Source of the DNA: Pseudomonadota bacterium
Lineage (GTDB): Bacteria; Pseudomonadota; Gammaproteobacteria; Burkholderiales; Rhodocyclaceae
Direction of reading: 5' to 3'
NCBI GenBank assembly: GCA_029776255.1
Contig: JAKOTN010000134.1
Span: 124,001-188,000, forward strand
Length of the DNA stretch: 64,000 bases
This document shows positions 1-8,506 of the stretch, piece by piece. Both the position numbers and the translations under genes were made by a program. The notes under the pieces are model-generated. The model did no database searches. It saw only the letters and a list, made by a program, of their open reading frames with translations, and was not told the DNA's origin. The stretch's first letter is position 1; every line of letters begins with the position of its first letter.

Positions 1-1
1 T

Positions 2-1096
2 CTTGAACGCAGCGGCCTGATCAAGCTGATCGACCCCGCCGGCGTGGCGATGACCGAGGCCTCGGCCCCGGCCTACGACGAGTGGCGCCGTCGCGGTGCC
101 GACGCCCTGGCGGCCGGCAGTATCGGCGAAGGGGCCGATGGGCGACGCGAAGCGCGTTTTCGTCTTTACGACGTCAACAAGGCCAGCCTGCTGACCGGCT
201 CGGCGTTCGTCACCTCGAAACCGATGTTGCGCGCCGCCGGTCACCGCATTGCCGACATGATTTACGAGAAGTTAACCGGCGAACCGGGTATTTTTTCAAC
301 GCGTGTCGCTTATGTCGTTCGTGCCAGTGCCACGCGCTACGAGTTGCATATTTCCGACGCCGACGGTCAGAACGCACAGGTGGCGCTGATTTCCAAGGAA
401 CCGATCATTTCGCCATCCTGGTCTCCAGACGGCAGCCGGCTGGCCTATGTGTCCTTTGAAAACAAAAAGCCGGTGGTATACGTGCATTCGCTGGCCTCCG
501 GCAAGCGGGTGGTGGTCGCCAACTTCAAGGGATCGAATTCCGCGCCGGCCTGGTCGCCGGACGGCCGCAAACTGGCGGTGGTGCTCAGCAAGGAAGGTGG
601 CTCGCAGATCTTCACCGTCAATGCCGACGGCTCCGGCGCGCAACGCCTGACCGCCGATAGCGCGATCAATACCGAGCCGAATTTTTCGCCCGACGGCCAA
701 TACGTTTATTTCACCTCGGATCGTGGCGGCAGCCCGCAGATCTATCGGGTTGGCGCCAGTGGCGGCGAGGCGCAGAGAATCAGTTTCGAAGGCAGCTATA
801 ACGTGACGCCGCGCTTGTCGCCGGACGGCAAGACCATGGCGTTCATCAGCCGCCGGGATGGAGGATTCCGTCTGTCGGTGATGGATTTGGCCAGCAGACA
901 GGTGCAGGTGTTGACCGACTCGCACAAGGACGAATCGCCGACCTTTTCACCGAATGGACGGATGGTGTTGATTGCCACCGAATCCGGTGGCCGAGGCGTG
1001 TTGTCGGCGGTGTCCATCGATGGGCGCGTCAAGCAGCGTCTGACGATTCCGGCCGGTGATGTGCGCGAGCCGGCGTGGGGTCCGTTCAACAAGTAG
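2..1096 (+). CDS. tolB: Tol-Pal system beta-propeller protein TolB (5' truncated)
   Basis: Periplasmic component of the Tol-Pal envelope complex; it binds Pal and helps outer-membrane invagination during division. The reading frame is open from base 2, so the signal peptide and first part of the N-terminal domain lie outside the window; about 364 residues are present. The C-terminal two-thirds carries five propeller repeats with the PD40 signature ([63 protein letters not shown]), as in TolB. The gene pal follows after 45 bases and then cpoB, the standard tol operon order, which settles the identity against other WD40-like proteins. Confidence 0.96.
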   Translation, partial: LERSGLIKLIDPAGVAMTEASAPAYDEWRRRGADALAAGSIGEGADGRREARFRLYDVNKASLLTGSAFVTSKPMLRAAGHRIADMIYEKLTGEPGIFSTRVAYVVRASATRYELHISDADGQNAQVALISKEPIISPSWSPDGSRLAYVSFENKKPVVYVHSLASGKRVVVANFKGSNSAPAWSPDGRKLAVVLSKEGGSQIFTVNADGSGAQRLTADSAINTEPNFSPDGQYVYFTSDRGGSPQIYRVGASGGEAQRISFEGSYNVTPRLSPDGKTMAFISRRDGGFRLSVMDLASRQVQVLTDSHKDESPTFSPNGRMVLIATESGGRGVLSAVSIDGRVKQRLTIPAGDVREPAWGPFNK

Positions 1097-1141
1097 ACAG
1101 TGATTCCATCCCGATTCGGAAAATTTCGCAGGAGACACCTC

Positions 1142-1672
1142 ATGAAAAGACTCATTCTTCCAGCCGCCATCGCCTTCGTCCTTGCGGCTTGCAGTTCGAC
1201 TCCCGAAACAGGCGACGGCACTGGCGCTCCGGTCGAATCGCGCGGCGCCGGTGGCTCGACGGTGACCACGGTGACCACCGACGGTGTGCAAGGACGCGGC
1301 TTGCCGTCGGTACTCACCGATCCGAAAAGCGTTCTCTCCAAACGCAGTGTTTATTTCGATTACGACAGCTATGAGGTCAAATCGGAGTACAAGGATCTGG
1401 TCACCGCACACGCCAAGTTCCTTACCGAAAATCGTCAGTTCAAAATGCTGATCCAGGGCAATACCGACGAGCGGGGCAGCCGCGAATACAACCTTGCGTT
1501 GGGGCAGAAGCGGGCCGATGCGATCCGGAAAATGCTCTCGCTGCTGGGAGTGCGCGAAGAACAGATCGAATCGGTCAGCCTCGGCGAGGAGAAGCCGAAG
1601 AACGAAGGGCATAACGAAGCGGCCTGGGCCGAAAACCGTCGCGGCGACATGCTCTACAGCGGCGAGTTCTGA
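1142..1672 (+). CDS. pal: Peptidoglycan-associated lipoprotein Pal
   Basis: Outer-membrane lipoprotein that links the outer membrane to peptidoglycan and partners with TolB. The 176-residue protein has a type II signal ending in a lipobox (VLAAC, acylated Cys17), a Gly/Thr-rich linker, and a C-terminal OmpA-like peptidoglycan-binding domain. That domain starts at VYFDYDSYEV and includes the diagnostic NTDERGSREYN segment. The start ATG has an AGGAGA ribosome site a few bases upstream. It lies between tolB and cpoB; the next start codon follows its stop after two bases, implying co-transcription. Confidence 0.97.
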   Translation: MKRLILPAAIAFVLAACSSTPETGDGTGAPVESRGAGGSTVTTVTTDGVQGRGLPSVLTDPKSVLSKRSVYFDYDSYEVKSEYKDLVTAHAKFLTENRQFKMLIQGNTDERGSREYNLALGQKRADAIRKMLSLLGVREEQIESVSLGEEKPKNEGHNEAAWAENRRGDMLYSGEF

Positions 1673-1674
1673 CC

Positions 1675-2472
1675 ATGATGCCCGCGTTCCCCGGTCGTCA
1701 GGCGGCTTGGCGGCCGACGACGTTATTGTCGGTGGTCGCGCTGATGGGTGTCTTGGGGGCGCGGTCGACGCAAGCGGGTATTTTCGACGACGACGAGGCG
1801 CGCCGCCAGATTCGAGACATGTCGATCAAGACCAATGAGCGTATCGACACCGTTTCCAAGGGGCAGATCGAACTGGCCAACCAGATTCAGACCCTGCGCG
1901 AGGAGAACGCGCGTTTGCGCGGACAAGTCGAAACCTTGACCTACGAACTGGAATCGGCCAAGAAGCGGCAGCAGGATTTTTACGTGGACCTCGACGGCCG
2001 TTTGCGAAAGCTTGAGCCACAAGTGTCATCGGCTACCGAGTCCCGCTCGTCAGACGAAAGCCGTTCTGCCGCCGATGCGCCGAAAAAACCCGTCGTCGAT
2101 CCGGCGACTGAAACGCGCGATTACGAAACCGCGCTGAATCTGTTCCGCGCCAATAAATTCAAGGAGTCTGCCGCGGCGTTCGATGCTTTCGTCAAGGCGC
2201 GTCCCGACAGCACGCTGGCGCCGAACGCCGAATACTGGGAAGGCCATGCTTACTCCTCGCTGCGCGATTGCCGACGGGCCAGCGAATTGTTCCGCCATGT
2301 CGCGGCCAAGTGGCCGAGCCATCCGAAAGCGCCGGACGCCTTGGTCAACGCCGCCGCGTGTCAGCAAGAACTCGGCGACGCCAAAACGGCCAGGAGCTTG
2401 CTGGAAGTCGTGGTCGCCAAGTATCCCGACAGTCCGGCCGCCGCTACGGCCAGGCAGCGCCTGAAAAAGTAG
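1675..2472 (+). CDS. cpoB: Cell division coordinator CpoB (YbgF)
   Basis: Periplasmic protein that in E. coli connects Tol-Pal constriction energy with peptidoglycan synthesis by PBP1B. The 265-residue product has an N-terminal signal sequence (about residues 1-35), a coiled coil rich in Glu, Arg and Gln (about 45-110) used for trimerisation, a charged Ser/Asp linker, and a C-terminal TPR block that begins at DYETALNLFR and holds three repeats. Two adjacent ATG codons are possible starts; the first is used here. Position directly after pal is the classical arrangement. Confidence 0.93.
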   Translation: MMPAFPGRQAAWRPTTLLSVVALMGVLGARSTQAGIFDDDEARRQIRDMSIKTNERIDTVSKGQIELANQIQTLREENARLRGQVETLTYELESAKKRQQDFYVDLDGRLRKLEPQVSSATESRSSDESRSAADAPKKPVVDPATETRDYETALNLFRANKFKESAAAFDAFVKARPDSTLAPNAEYWEGHAYSSLRDCRRASELFRHVAAKWPSHPKAPDALVNAAACQQELGDAKTARSLLEVVVAKYPDSPAAATARQRLKK

Positions 2473-2475
2473 CCG

Positions 2476-3135
2476 GTGAACGACGCCGGGCCACCGTTGT
2501 CGCTGAAAATCAGCGAAATATTCCTTTCGCTACAAGGTGAGACGTCACGGATCGGCTTGCCCACTGTCTTCATTCGTCTGACCGGTTGCCCGTTGCGCTG
2601 CGTCTGGTGCGATACCGCTTATGCGTTCAGCGGCGGCCGGATGCTGCCGCTACCGGACGTTCTCGCCGAAGTCGCTCGGTTTGGCGTGCCCCGCGTTTGC
2701 GTCACCGGCGGCGAGCCACTGGCGCAGCCTGCCTGCCTGATCCTCCTGCGCGCGCTGTGCGACGCTGGCCATGCCGTATCGCTGGAAACGTCGGGAGCGC
2801 TCGATATTGCCGCCGTCGATACGCGCGTGGCGCGCGTGGTGGACCTGAAGGCGCCGGGTTCCGGCGAATTCGAGCGTAATCGCTGGCAAAATCTTGATCT
2901 GCTGAACGCGACCGATGAATTGAAGTTCGTGCTCAAGGACCGTGCCGATTACGATTGGGCCAGCCAACTCGTTCGTGAACGCCGTCTAGCCGACTGCTGC
3001 CCCGTGCTTTTTTCGCCCGTCGCCAGCGAACTGGCGGCAACGACGCTGGCCGAGTGGATTCTGGCGGATCGTTTGCCAGTGCGCTTTCAGGTGCAACTCC
3101 ACAAAGTACTTTGGGGTAATATGCGTGGGAAATAG
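2476..3135 (+). CDS. queE: 7-carboxy-7-deazaguanine synthase (radical SAM)
   Basis: Converts 6-carboxy-tetrahydropterin to 7-carboxy-7-deazaguanine in the queuosine pathway, using S-adenosylmethionine and a [4Fe-4S] cluster. The three cluster cysteines appear as CPLRCVWC (Cys38, 42, 45), followed by a VTGGEPL motif near residue 74, typical of radical SAM enzymes. The N-terminal FLSLQGE element is characteristic of QueE. The start is GTG, three bases after the cpoB stop. At 219 residues it has normal length. The pathway partner queC lies 476 bases downstream, with a PilZ gene between. Confidence 0.95.
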   Translation: MNDAGPPLSLKISEIFLSLQGETSRIGLPTVFIRLTGCPLRCVWCDTAYAFSGGRMLPLPDVLAEVARFGVPRVCVTGGEPLAQPACLILLRALCDAGHAVSLETSGALDIAAVDTRVARVVDLKAPGSGEFERNRWQNLDLLNATDELKFVLKDRADYDWASQLVRERRLADCCPVLFSPVASELAATTLAEWILADRLPVRFQVQLHKVLWGNMRGK

Positions 3136-3153
3136 ATCAACCAAGGAAACGCT

Positions 3154-3516
3154 ATGAGCGAGGAACGACGCCATTATCTCCGCATAGCCTTTGACGCGCC
3201 GGCCTTACTGCTTGCCGATGCCGAAGACATTCCGGTGCGTGTCCTTGATCTGTCGTTCAAGGGGGCGCTGATCGAGTTACCGGCGGATGTTGTCCTACGC
3301 CGGGGCGAGGCGTCGTTGTTGCGCATCGAACTTGACGAAGAGGGTAACGAGATCCGTATCGAGTCCACAGTGGTCCACCTCCAGGACCGGCTGGCGGGTC
3401 TGGTTTGCCATGGTCTGGATATCGATAGCGCGACCCATCTCCGACGTCTGGTGGAACTCAATCTGGGCCGTCCGGATCTTCTGGAGCGCGAGCTCTCGGC
3501 GCTATTGGCCGGCTAA
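3154..3516 (+). CDS. PilZ domain protein (c-di-GMP receptor candidate)
   Basis: Small cytoplasmic protein of 120 residues that is almost entirely one PilZ domain. The two c-di-GMP-binding elements are visible: RRHYLR at residues 5-10 (the RxxxR box) and DLSFKG at 32-37 (the D/NxSxxG box). An AAGGAAA ribosome site precedes the ATG. It probably senses c-di-GMP and acts through a partner protein, but nothing nearby identifies that partner. It sits 18 bases after queE and before queC, interrupting the queuosine genes; the placement looks like shared transcription rather than shared function. Confidence 0.88.
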   Translation: MSEERRHYLRIAFDAPALLLADAEDIPVRVLDLSFKGALIELPADVVLRRGEASLLRIELDEEGNEIRIESTVVHLQDRLAGLVCHGLDIDSATHLRRLVELNLGRPDLLERELSALLAG

Positions 3517-3611
3517 TTCCTTGATCCGTCCGTGCCGCCCGGGCGTCCGGGCGTCGTCGATCCTGAAAAGAAAAGGCGGTATCGGCGGAAGAATTTCGAT
3601 TCGCTTTCCTA

Positions 3612-4310
3612 ATGACGATAGAAACTAGTTTTCACGGTTCGCGGGCGGTTGTTCTCCTTTCAGGTGGCCTCGATTCGGCGACGGTGCTGGCCATCGCCCA
3701 GGCCAGCGGTTTTGCGTGCCACTGCTTGTCGATCGATTACGGTCAGCGCCATCGCGCCGAATTGGAGGCGGCTGTTCGAGTCGCCGCGGCTCTTTGTGCT
3801 TGCGAGCAGCGCGTGCTGCGCCTGGCATTGAGCGACTTTGGCGGTTCGGCGCTGACCGATGACCGGATTGACGTGCCAGTGGCTGGCGTGCAGGCAGGCA
3901 TTCCGCTGACCTACGTGCCCGCCCGAAATACGGTGATGCTTTCGGTTGCCTTGGCCTGGGCCGAAGTACTGGGCAGTCGCGACATTTTTGTCGGCGTCAA
4001 TGCCGTCGATTATTCCGGCTACCCGGACTGCCGGCCTGAGTACATCGCCGCTTTCGAAAACATGGCCAATCTGGCGACCCGTGCCGCCGTCGAGGGCGCG
4101 ACGCTGCGCATCCATGCGCCGCTGATCAATCTCAGCAAGGCGGAAATCATTCGCCGGGGCCATGAACTGGGTGTCGATTACGGTTTGACCGTGTCGTGTT
4201 ATCAGGCGGACGCCGCCGGTCGCGCCTGCGGGGTTTGCGATGCCTGCCGCTTGCGGCGCGCCGGCTTTTCCGCCGCGGAGGTGGCGGACCCGACGCCTTA
4301 CGCGACCTGA
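3612..4310 (+). CDS. queC: 7-cyano-7-deazaguanine synthase QueC
   Basis: ATP-dependent ligase forming preQ0 from 7-carboxy-7-deazaguanine and ammonia. The N-terminal PP-loop SGGLDS is at residues 17-22. The C-terminal zinc site uses Cys196, Cys206, Cys209 and Cys212, seen as SCYQ followed by CGVCDAC. A length of 232 residues is normal for the family. With queE upstream, two queuosine enzymes are present here; queD and queF are not in the window. The YeeE-family transporter begins 21 bases downstream. Confidence 0.97.
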   Translation: MTIETSFHGSRAVVLLSGGLDSATVLAIAQASGFACHCLSIDYGQRHRAELEAAVRVAAALCACEQRVLRLALSDFGGSALTDDRIDVPVAGVQAGIPLTYVPARNTVMLSVALAWAEVLGSRDIFVGVNAVDYSGYPDCRPEYIAAFENMANLATRAAVEGATLRIHAPLINLSKAEIIRRGHELGVDYGLTVSCYQADAAGRACGVCDACRLRRAGFSAAEVADPTPYAT

Positions 4311-4331
4311 GCGCCGCGCGGACACGATCTG

Positions 4332-5435
4332 ATGAGCGGCCTCGGCGCGACGCTTACGGTTCTCTGGCTGGCTTTTGCGCTGGGATGCGTTTTCGGCGCG
4401 GTGGCTGGACGCACCCGTTTCTGCACCATGGGGGCGATCGCCGATATCGCCGCCACGGGCGACTGGCGCCGGATGCGGATGTGGTTGCTGGCAATCGCCG
4501 TGGCCATTCTTGGCAGCTCGGCGCTGCATGCCGCCGGTCAGATCGATCTTGGCAAGTCCATCTATCGCGCGTCGCCCTTTTTCGGGCTGTCGTATCTGGT
4601 CGGCGGTCTTTGCTTCGGTTTTGGCATGGTGCTGGCGTCGGGTTGCGGCGCGCGGACGCTGGTACGTATCGGCGGCGGCAGCGTCAAATCCTTTGTCGTT
4701 TTCATCGTTCTCGCCGTTGTCGCCTACATGACCCTGCGCGGCGTGCTCGGTGTTTTTCGGGTGACGGTGCTTGAGCCGGTGGCGCTACGTCCGGTCGGTG
4801 GTCAGGATTTGCCCGCGTTGCTCGGTCGTTGCGGTGTATCGCCTACCGTCGCGCTGGCGGTGTGCGCCTTGTCGCTCGGCGGCGGACTGTTGGTTTTTGC
4901 TCTACTGCGCGGCGATCGCCTGTCCCTCGATGAGCTGTTCGGCGGCGCCACGGTCGGTCTGCTGGTGGTTGCTGGCTGGTATGTCAGCGGTCACCTCGGC
5001 TATCTCGCCGAAGATCCTGAAACTCTTCAGGAGGCATTTGTCGCCACCAACAGCGGTCGCATGGAGTCATTGAGTTTCGTTGCGCCGCAAGCCTATACCC
5101 TGGAGTTGCTGATGCTATGGTCGGACAGCAGCCGGCGCGTCAGTTTCGCGATCGCCAGCGGTCTTGGCGTCGTCGTCGGTAGCCTTTGCCAGGCGCTGGT
5201 TGCCGGGCGTTTTCGATGGGAAGGCTTTCGCGATCTCGACGACACGGTCAACCACCTCGTCGGCGCGGCACTGATGGGCTTCGGCGGCGTGGTTGCCATG
5301 GGGTGCACGATCGGGCAGGGTATCAGCGGCGTGTCGACGCTGGCTTGCGGTTCGATCATTACTTTTTTTTCCATCGTCGGTGGCGCGCTGCTGGCGCTTC
5401 GCTACCAATATCGGAAAATGCCGGTGGCGCCCTGA
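4332..5435 (+). CDS. YeeE/YedE-family membrane transporter (sulfur-compound uptake type)
   Basis: Integral membrane protein of 367 residues with about nine hydrophobic segments. It shows the internal duplication of the family: a Gly-rich segment with a central Cys occurs in each half (FGMVLASGCGART near residue 100 and FGGVVAMGCTIGQG near 325), plus an N-terminal RTRFCTMG element. Family members of known function import thiosulfate or related sulfur species through conserved Cys residues. The substrate is not determinable here because no sulfur-transfer gene (TusA, rhodanese) adjoins it. It is probably co-transcribed with queC, from which it is separated by 21 bases. Confidence 0.87.
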   Translation: MSGLGATLTVLWLAFALGCVFGAVAGRTRFCTMGAIADIAATGDWRRMRMWLLAIAVAILGSSALHAAGQIDLGKSIYRASPFFGLSYLVGGLCFGFGMVLASGCGARTLVRIGGGSVKSFVVFIVLAVVAYMTLRGVLGVFRVTVLEPVALRPVGGQDLPALLGRCGVSPTVALAVCALSLGGGLLVFALLRGDRLSLDELFGGATVGLLVVAGWYVSGHLGYLAEDPETLQEAFVATNSGRMESLSFVAPQAYTLELLMLWSDSSRRVSFAIASGLGVVVGSLCQALVAGRFRWEGFRDLDDTVNHLVGAALMGFGGVVAMGCTIGQGISGVSTLACGSIITFFSIVGGALLALRYQYRKMPVAP

Positions 5436-5524
5436 GCGGCGCGGAACGGGTCAGCGCCCGGTCGAGCGCTAGCGTGTCGCGACGTAAGACGGATTGCGTG
5501 CGCTAGAATTCCAGATCGACCACA

Positions 5525-6565
5525 ATGACCCTAACCGTCGGGTTCCGCTTATGCAGAACCGGTGGCCGGACAGACCGCTGGACAATAAAGAAGGAGCGAG
5601 CGATTACGCCAAAAATCAGTTGTATCGTTCCGGCGTTGAACGAAAGTGAGAACCTGCGGATTTTGCTTCCGAGCCTGGAGGCCGTTCTTGGCCTGCACGG
5701 TTCGGGGTGGGAAGTCATCGTCGTCGACGACGGTAGTACCGACGCCACGCCGGCGGTGATGCGTGCCTGGGCCAGCAAACCCGGTTATCGTTATATCCAG
5801 TTTTCACGGAATTTCGGCAAGGAAGCCGCCTTGAGCGCCGGTCTGGAGGCGTCCCGGGGCGATGTGGTGATTTGCCTCGATGCCGATTTGCAGCATCCGC
5901 CATCGTTGATTCCGACGATGCTGGAGCGGTGGCGGGCGGGTTTTGACACCGTCTCGGCCGTTCGCGCCAATCGCAACGACGAATCCCGGATAAAAAAGCT
6001 CGGCGCGTCGCTACTGTATTTCATCCTCGGGCGCGGCAGCCGCGTGAAAATTCCACCGGATGCCGGCGATTTTCGTCTCATGGATCGCCGGGTTGTCGCG
6101 GCCATCTTGCAATTGCCGGAGCGCACCCGTTTCATGAAAGGGCTGTATGCCTGGGTGGGCTTCAGGACGGATTTGATCGAATATCAGCCGCCGGAAAGAC
6201 TCCACGGCGCCAGCCATTTCAATTTTTTCCGGCTGGTTCAGTTTGCGATCGACGGGATCACGGCCTTTTCGACCTGGCCGTTGCGTGTGATCAGTTTGAG
6301 CGGCGCGATCGTTGCCTTGCTGGCTTTCGCTTATGGCGCCTTTCTGGTGCTGGCCTACTTGGTCAGCGGTAACCAGGTGTCCGGCTGGACCACCATCGTG
6401 ACCGCCATGCTCTTCCTTTCTGGCATCAATCTCCTTGGACTGGGGGTTATTGGCACATACATCGGCCGGATTTTCGACGAAGTGAAGCAGCGCCCCCTTT
6501 ATCTGATTCGTGACGATGTAGGCACCGGTCTGGGCCCGCGTTCAGGCTCCGAGAGCGAGCAATGA
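5525..6565 (+). CDS. Polyprenyl-phosphate glycosyltransferase, family 2 (GtrB/ArnC-like)
   Basis: Inner-membrane enzyme that transfers a sugar from a nucleotide donor to undecaprenyl phosphate. The GT-A domain begins with ISCIVPALNESENL and has the metal and donor motifs VVDDGSTD and DADLQHPP. Two C-terminal membrane helices follow (AIVALLAFAYGAF and TAMLFLSGINLLGLGVIG). The only in-frame ATG is 5525 (346 residues), but it adds 26 atypical residues. A strong AAGGAG at 5591-5596 stands six bases before an in-frame ATT at 5603, which may be the true, non-canonical start (320 residues). The stop overlaps the ArnT-like start by ATGA, so sugar charging and sugar transfer are coupled. Confidence 0.92.
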   Translation: MTLTVGFRLCRTGGRTDRWTIKKERAITPKISCIVPALNESENLRILLPSLEAVLGLHGSGWEVIVVDDGSTDATPAVMRAWASKPGYRYIQFSRNFGKEAALSAGLEASRGDVVICLDADLQHPPSLIPTMLERWRAGFDTVSAVRANRNDESRIKKLGASLLYFILGRGSRVKIPPDAGDFRLMDRRVVAAILQLPERTRFMKGLYAWVGFRTDLIEYQPPERLHGASHFNFFRLVQFAIDGITAFSTWPLRVISLSGAIVALLAFAYGAFLVLAYLVSGNQVSGWTTIVTAMLFLSGINLLGLGVIGTYIGRIFDEVKQRPLYLIRDDVGTGLGPRSGSESEQ

Positions 6566-8151
6566 AGGCGTTTTTTTCCGCGGTGACCCGGCGCATCCTC
6601 GACCTTGAATCCGGTATTTATCTGCTGCTGGTCGCCACGGTCTGGTTGCTGGCGACGGCGGGCCTGCGACCGCTGATGTTGCCGGATGAGGGACGCTACG
6701 TCGGCATTGCCTGGGAAATGCTCGGCAGCGGCGACTGGCTGGTGCCCACGCTGGATGGCATGCCTTTTTTTCACAAGCCGCCATTATTTTATTGGCTGAC
6801 CGCGCTCGGCCTACAGATTTTCGGTGTAAACGAGTGGGCCGGACGAATCGCCTCCACATTTTCCGCACTGCTGGCCACTGGTGTCGTATTCCTGTTTATA
6901 CGCAAGCACGCGGGGAAATCGCTCGCCAATCTGAGCGTTGTCGTGCTGATTACTCAGCCGTTCTTTTTCGTTGGCGCCCAGTTCGCCAATCTGGATATGC
7001 TGGTCGCTGCGATGATCACGATCACCATTATCGCCGGAGCCGATGCGGTCCTGAATCTGGAGCGTGGCCTGCCGTATCGAACCGCGCTGACCGTCTGCTA
7101 TGGATTCGCGGCACTGGGTGTATTGGCCAAGGGGTTGATCGGTTTTGTCCTTCCCGGAGCGATTCTGCTCGTCTGGCTTTTAGTGCGCGGCAAATACCGC
7201 TTGATTCCGGCGCTGCTGCCACCGTACCTCATTGCTTTTTTCCTTGTATTGGCCGCTCCGTGGTTTATATGGATGGAGAAATCATTCGACGGCTTTTGGG
7301 ATTATTTTTTTGTTTATCATCATTTTCGACGTTTTTCCGAAACCGGATTCAATAATCAGCAAGCGTTCTGGTTTTATATTCCGCTTCTTCTTCTTTGCAC
7401 CCTACCCTGGTCGCCTTGGGTCTTCAGGGGGTTGTCGCCGCGATTGCTGAAGACAGTAAAGGATGCGCCGATCGGCGGCCTGATGCTGCTGTGGACGCTT
7501 GGCATCCTGATATTTTTTTCACTACCGAAATCAAAGCTGGTCGGTTACATCCTCCCGGCGTTACCGCCTTTTGCCTGCCTTGTCGCCCAGCAGATCCACG
7601 GTTGGTTGCGGAGCGGCAAAAACGACAATGCCGCGGCCTGGATCGGCGCCAGCGCCATTGGTGCCGGTGTTTTCTGCATGGCGATTATTATCGGTACGTC
7701 CCGTTTCGATCCTTCGGGCTTGCAACATTTGGCGCCGACGGTCGGGAAGACCGGCGGGGAAAACGACCAGATAGTAATGATTAACGAATACGAGTATGAC
7801 TTGCCTTTTTATTTTCGGGCCAAGAGAAACCCCTGGGTAGTGGGGAATTGGGATAACCCAGAGATTTCAAAGCTCGATAACTGGCGAAAAGAACTTCACG
7901 ATGCCGGACAATTCAAACCGGGAAAAATGGCGGAAACTCTGATTTCAGAAAACGAGTTCCTGTCGCGCCTTTGTGCGCATCCTGAGACAACGTACTGGAT
8001 TTGGGGAAATAAGGATTTTGTGATCTCTCGTTACCCCTTTGTCGTTGAGCAATCCATTGCATTCTCATTCGGAAAGAAAGCGCTTTGGCGATTGAATATT
8101 AAACTCGCTCGGTCTTTTGATTGGTGTCGCGAAATGCCCAGACACGACTAA
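6562..8151 (+). CDS. ArnT-like GT39 glycosyltransferase (lipid-linked sugar to acceptor)
   Basis: Multi-spanning inner-membrane glycosyltransferase of 529 residues in the ArnT/PMT superfamily, using undecaprenyl-phosphate sugar as donor with a periplasmic active site. The first periplasmic loop carries the catalytic acidic motif (LPDEGRYVGIAWEM) and FFHKPPLFYW, both typical of ArnT. Roughly twelve hydrophobic helices follow and then a soluble C-terminal domain. ArnT itself adds aminoarabinose to lipid A; the sugar and acceptor here are unknown because no arnA or arnB homologue is nearby. The 3' end overlaps the convergent gtrA-like gene by 53 bases. Confidence 0.9.
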   Translation: MKAFFSAVTRRILDLESGIYLLLVATVWLLATAGLRPLMLPDEGRYVGIAWEMLGSGDWLVPTLDGMPFFHKPPLFYWLTALGLQIFGVNEWAGRIASTFSALLATGVVFLFIRKHAGKSLANLSVVVLITQPFFFVGAQFANLDMLVAAMITITIIAGADAVLNLERGLPYRTALTVCYGFAALGVLAKGLIGFVLPGAILLVWLLVRGKYRLIPALLPPYLIAFFLVLAAPWFIWMEKSFDGFWDYFFVYHHFRRFSETGFNNQQAFWFYIPLLLLCTLPWSPWVFRGLSPRLLKTVKDAPIGGLMLLWTLGILIFFSLPKSKLVGYILPALPPFACLVAQQIHGWLRSGKNDNAAAWIGASAIGAGVFCMAIIIGTSRFDPSGLQHLAPTVGKTGGENDQIVMINEYEYDLPFYFRAKRNPWVVGNWDNPEISKLDNWRKELHDAGQFKPGKMAETLISENEFLSRLCAHPETTYWIWGNKDFVISRYPFVVEQSIAFSFGKKALWRLNIKLARSFDWCREMPRHD

Positions 8152-8506
8152 ACAAAAAGGTCAGGACTGCGATCGCCACCAAAATAAAGGCTAAAAGCCA
8201 GTAATAAGGAATCGATGTCGAACGCAGGAGAAAGATGAAAGCCAACTCGTTGATGGCGAAACCACTGGCCGAAATGACCAAAAAGCGCCGAACGGCGGGA
8301 AGAAATGTTTTCTCCTGATGACGGAAGGTCAGAAAATAGTGGCCGCTGAAGGAAACCACGACGGCGATTGACCAGCCGATGAAATTGGCGATAAAAGGCT
8401 GAATGTCCAGCACGAAAATGCAGGCCACGGTCCCAAGCCAATGAGTCGCCGCTGCCGTGCAACCCACGGCGACGAACCAGCCGATTTCCTGGAAAATAGT
8501 TTTCAT
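8099..8506 (-). CDS. GtrA-family membrane protein (polyprenyl-phosphate sugar flippase candidate)
   Basis: Four-helix inner-membrane protein of 135 residues. The family signature is clear: an N-terminal FVAVGCTAAATHW helix, then a second helix ending in the VSFSGHYFLTF segment, and a final helix followed by FSRVWAFRD. GtrA proteins are thought to flip undecaprenyl-phosphate sugars to the periplasm. Its stop lies inside the 3' end of the ArnT-like gene, and its ATG shares the palindrome CATG (8504-8507) with the divergent deacetylase gene. Promoter and ribosome site must therefore lie within the neighbouring coding sequence. No clear Shine-Dalgarno is visible. Confidence 0.87.
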   Translation of the reverse strand: MKTIFQEIGWFVAVGCTAAATHWLGTVACIFVLDIQPFIANFIGWSIAVVVSFSGHYFLTFRHQEKTFLPAVRRFLVISASGFAINELAFIFLLRSTSIPYYWLLAFILVAIAVLTFLFSRVWAFRDTNQKTERV

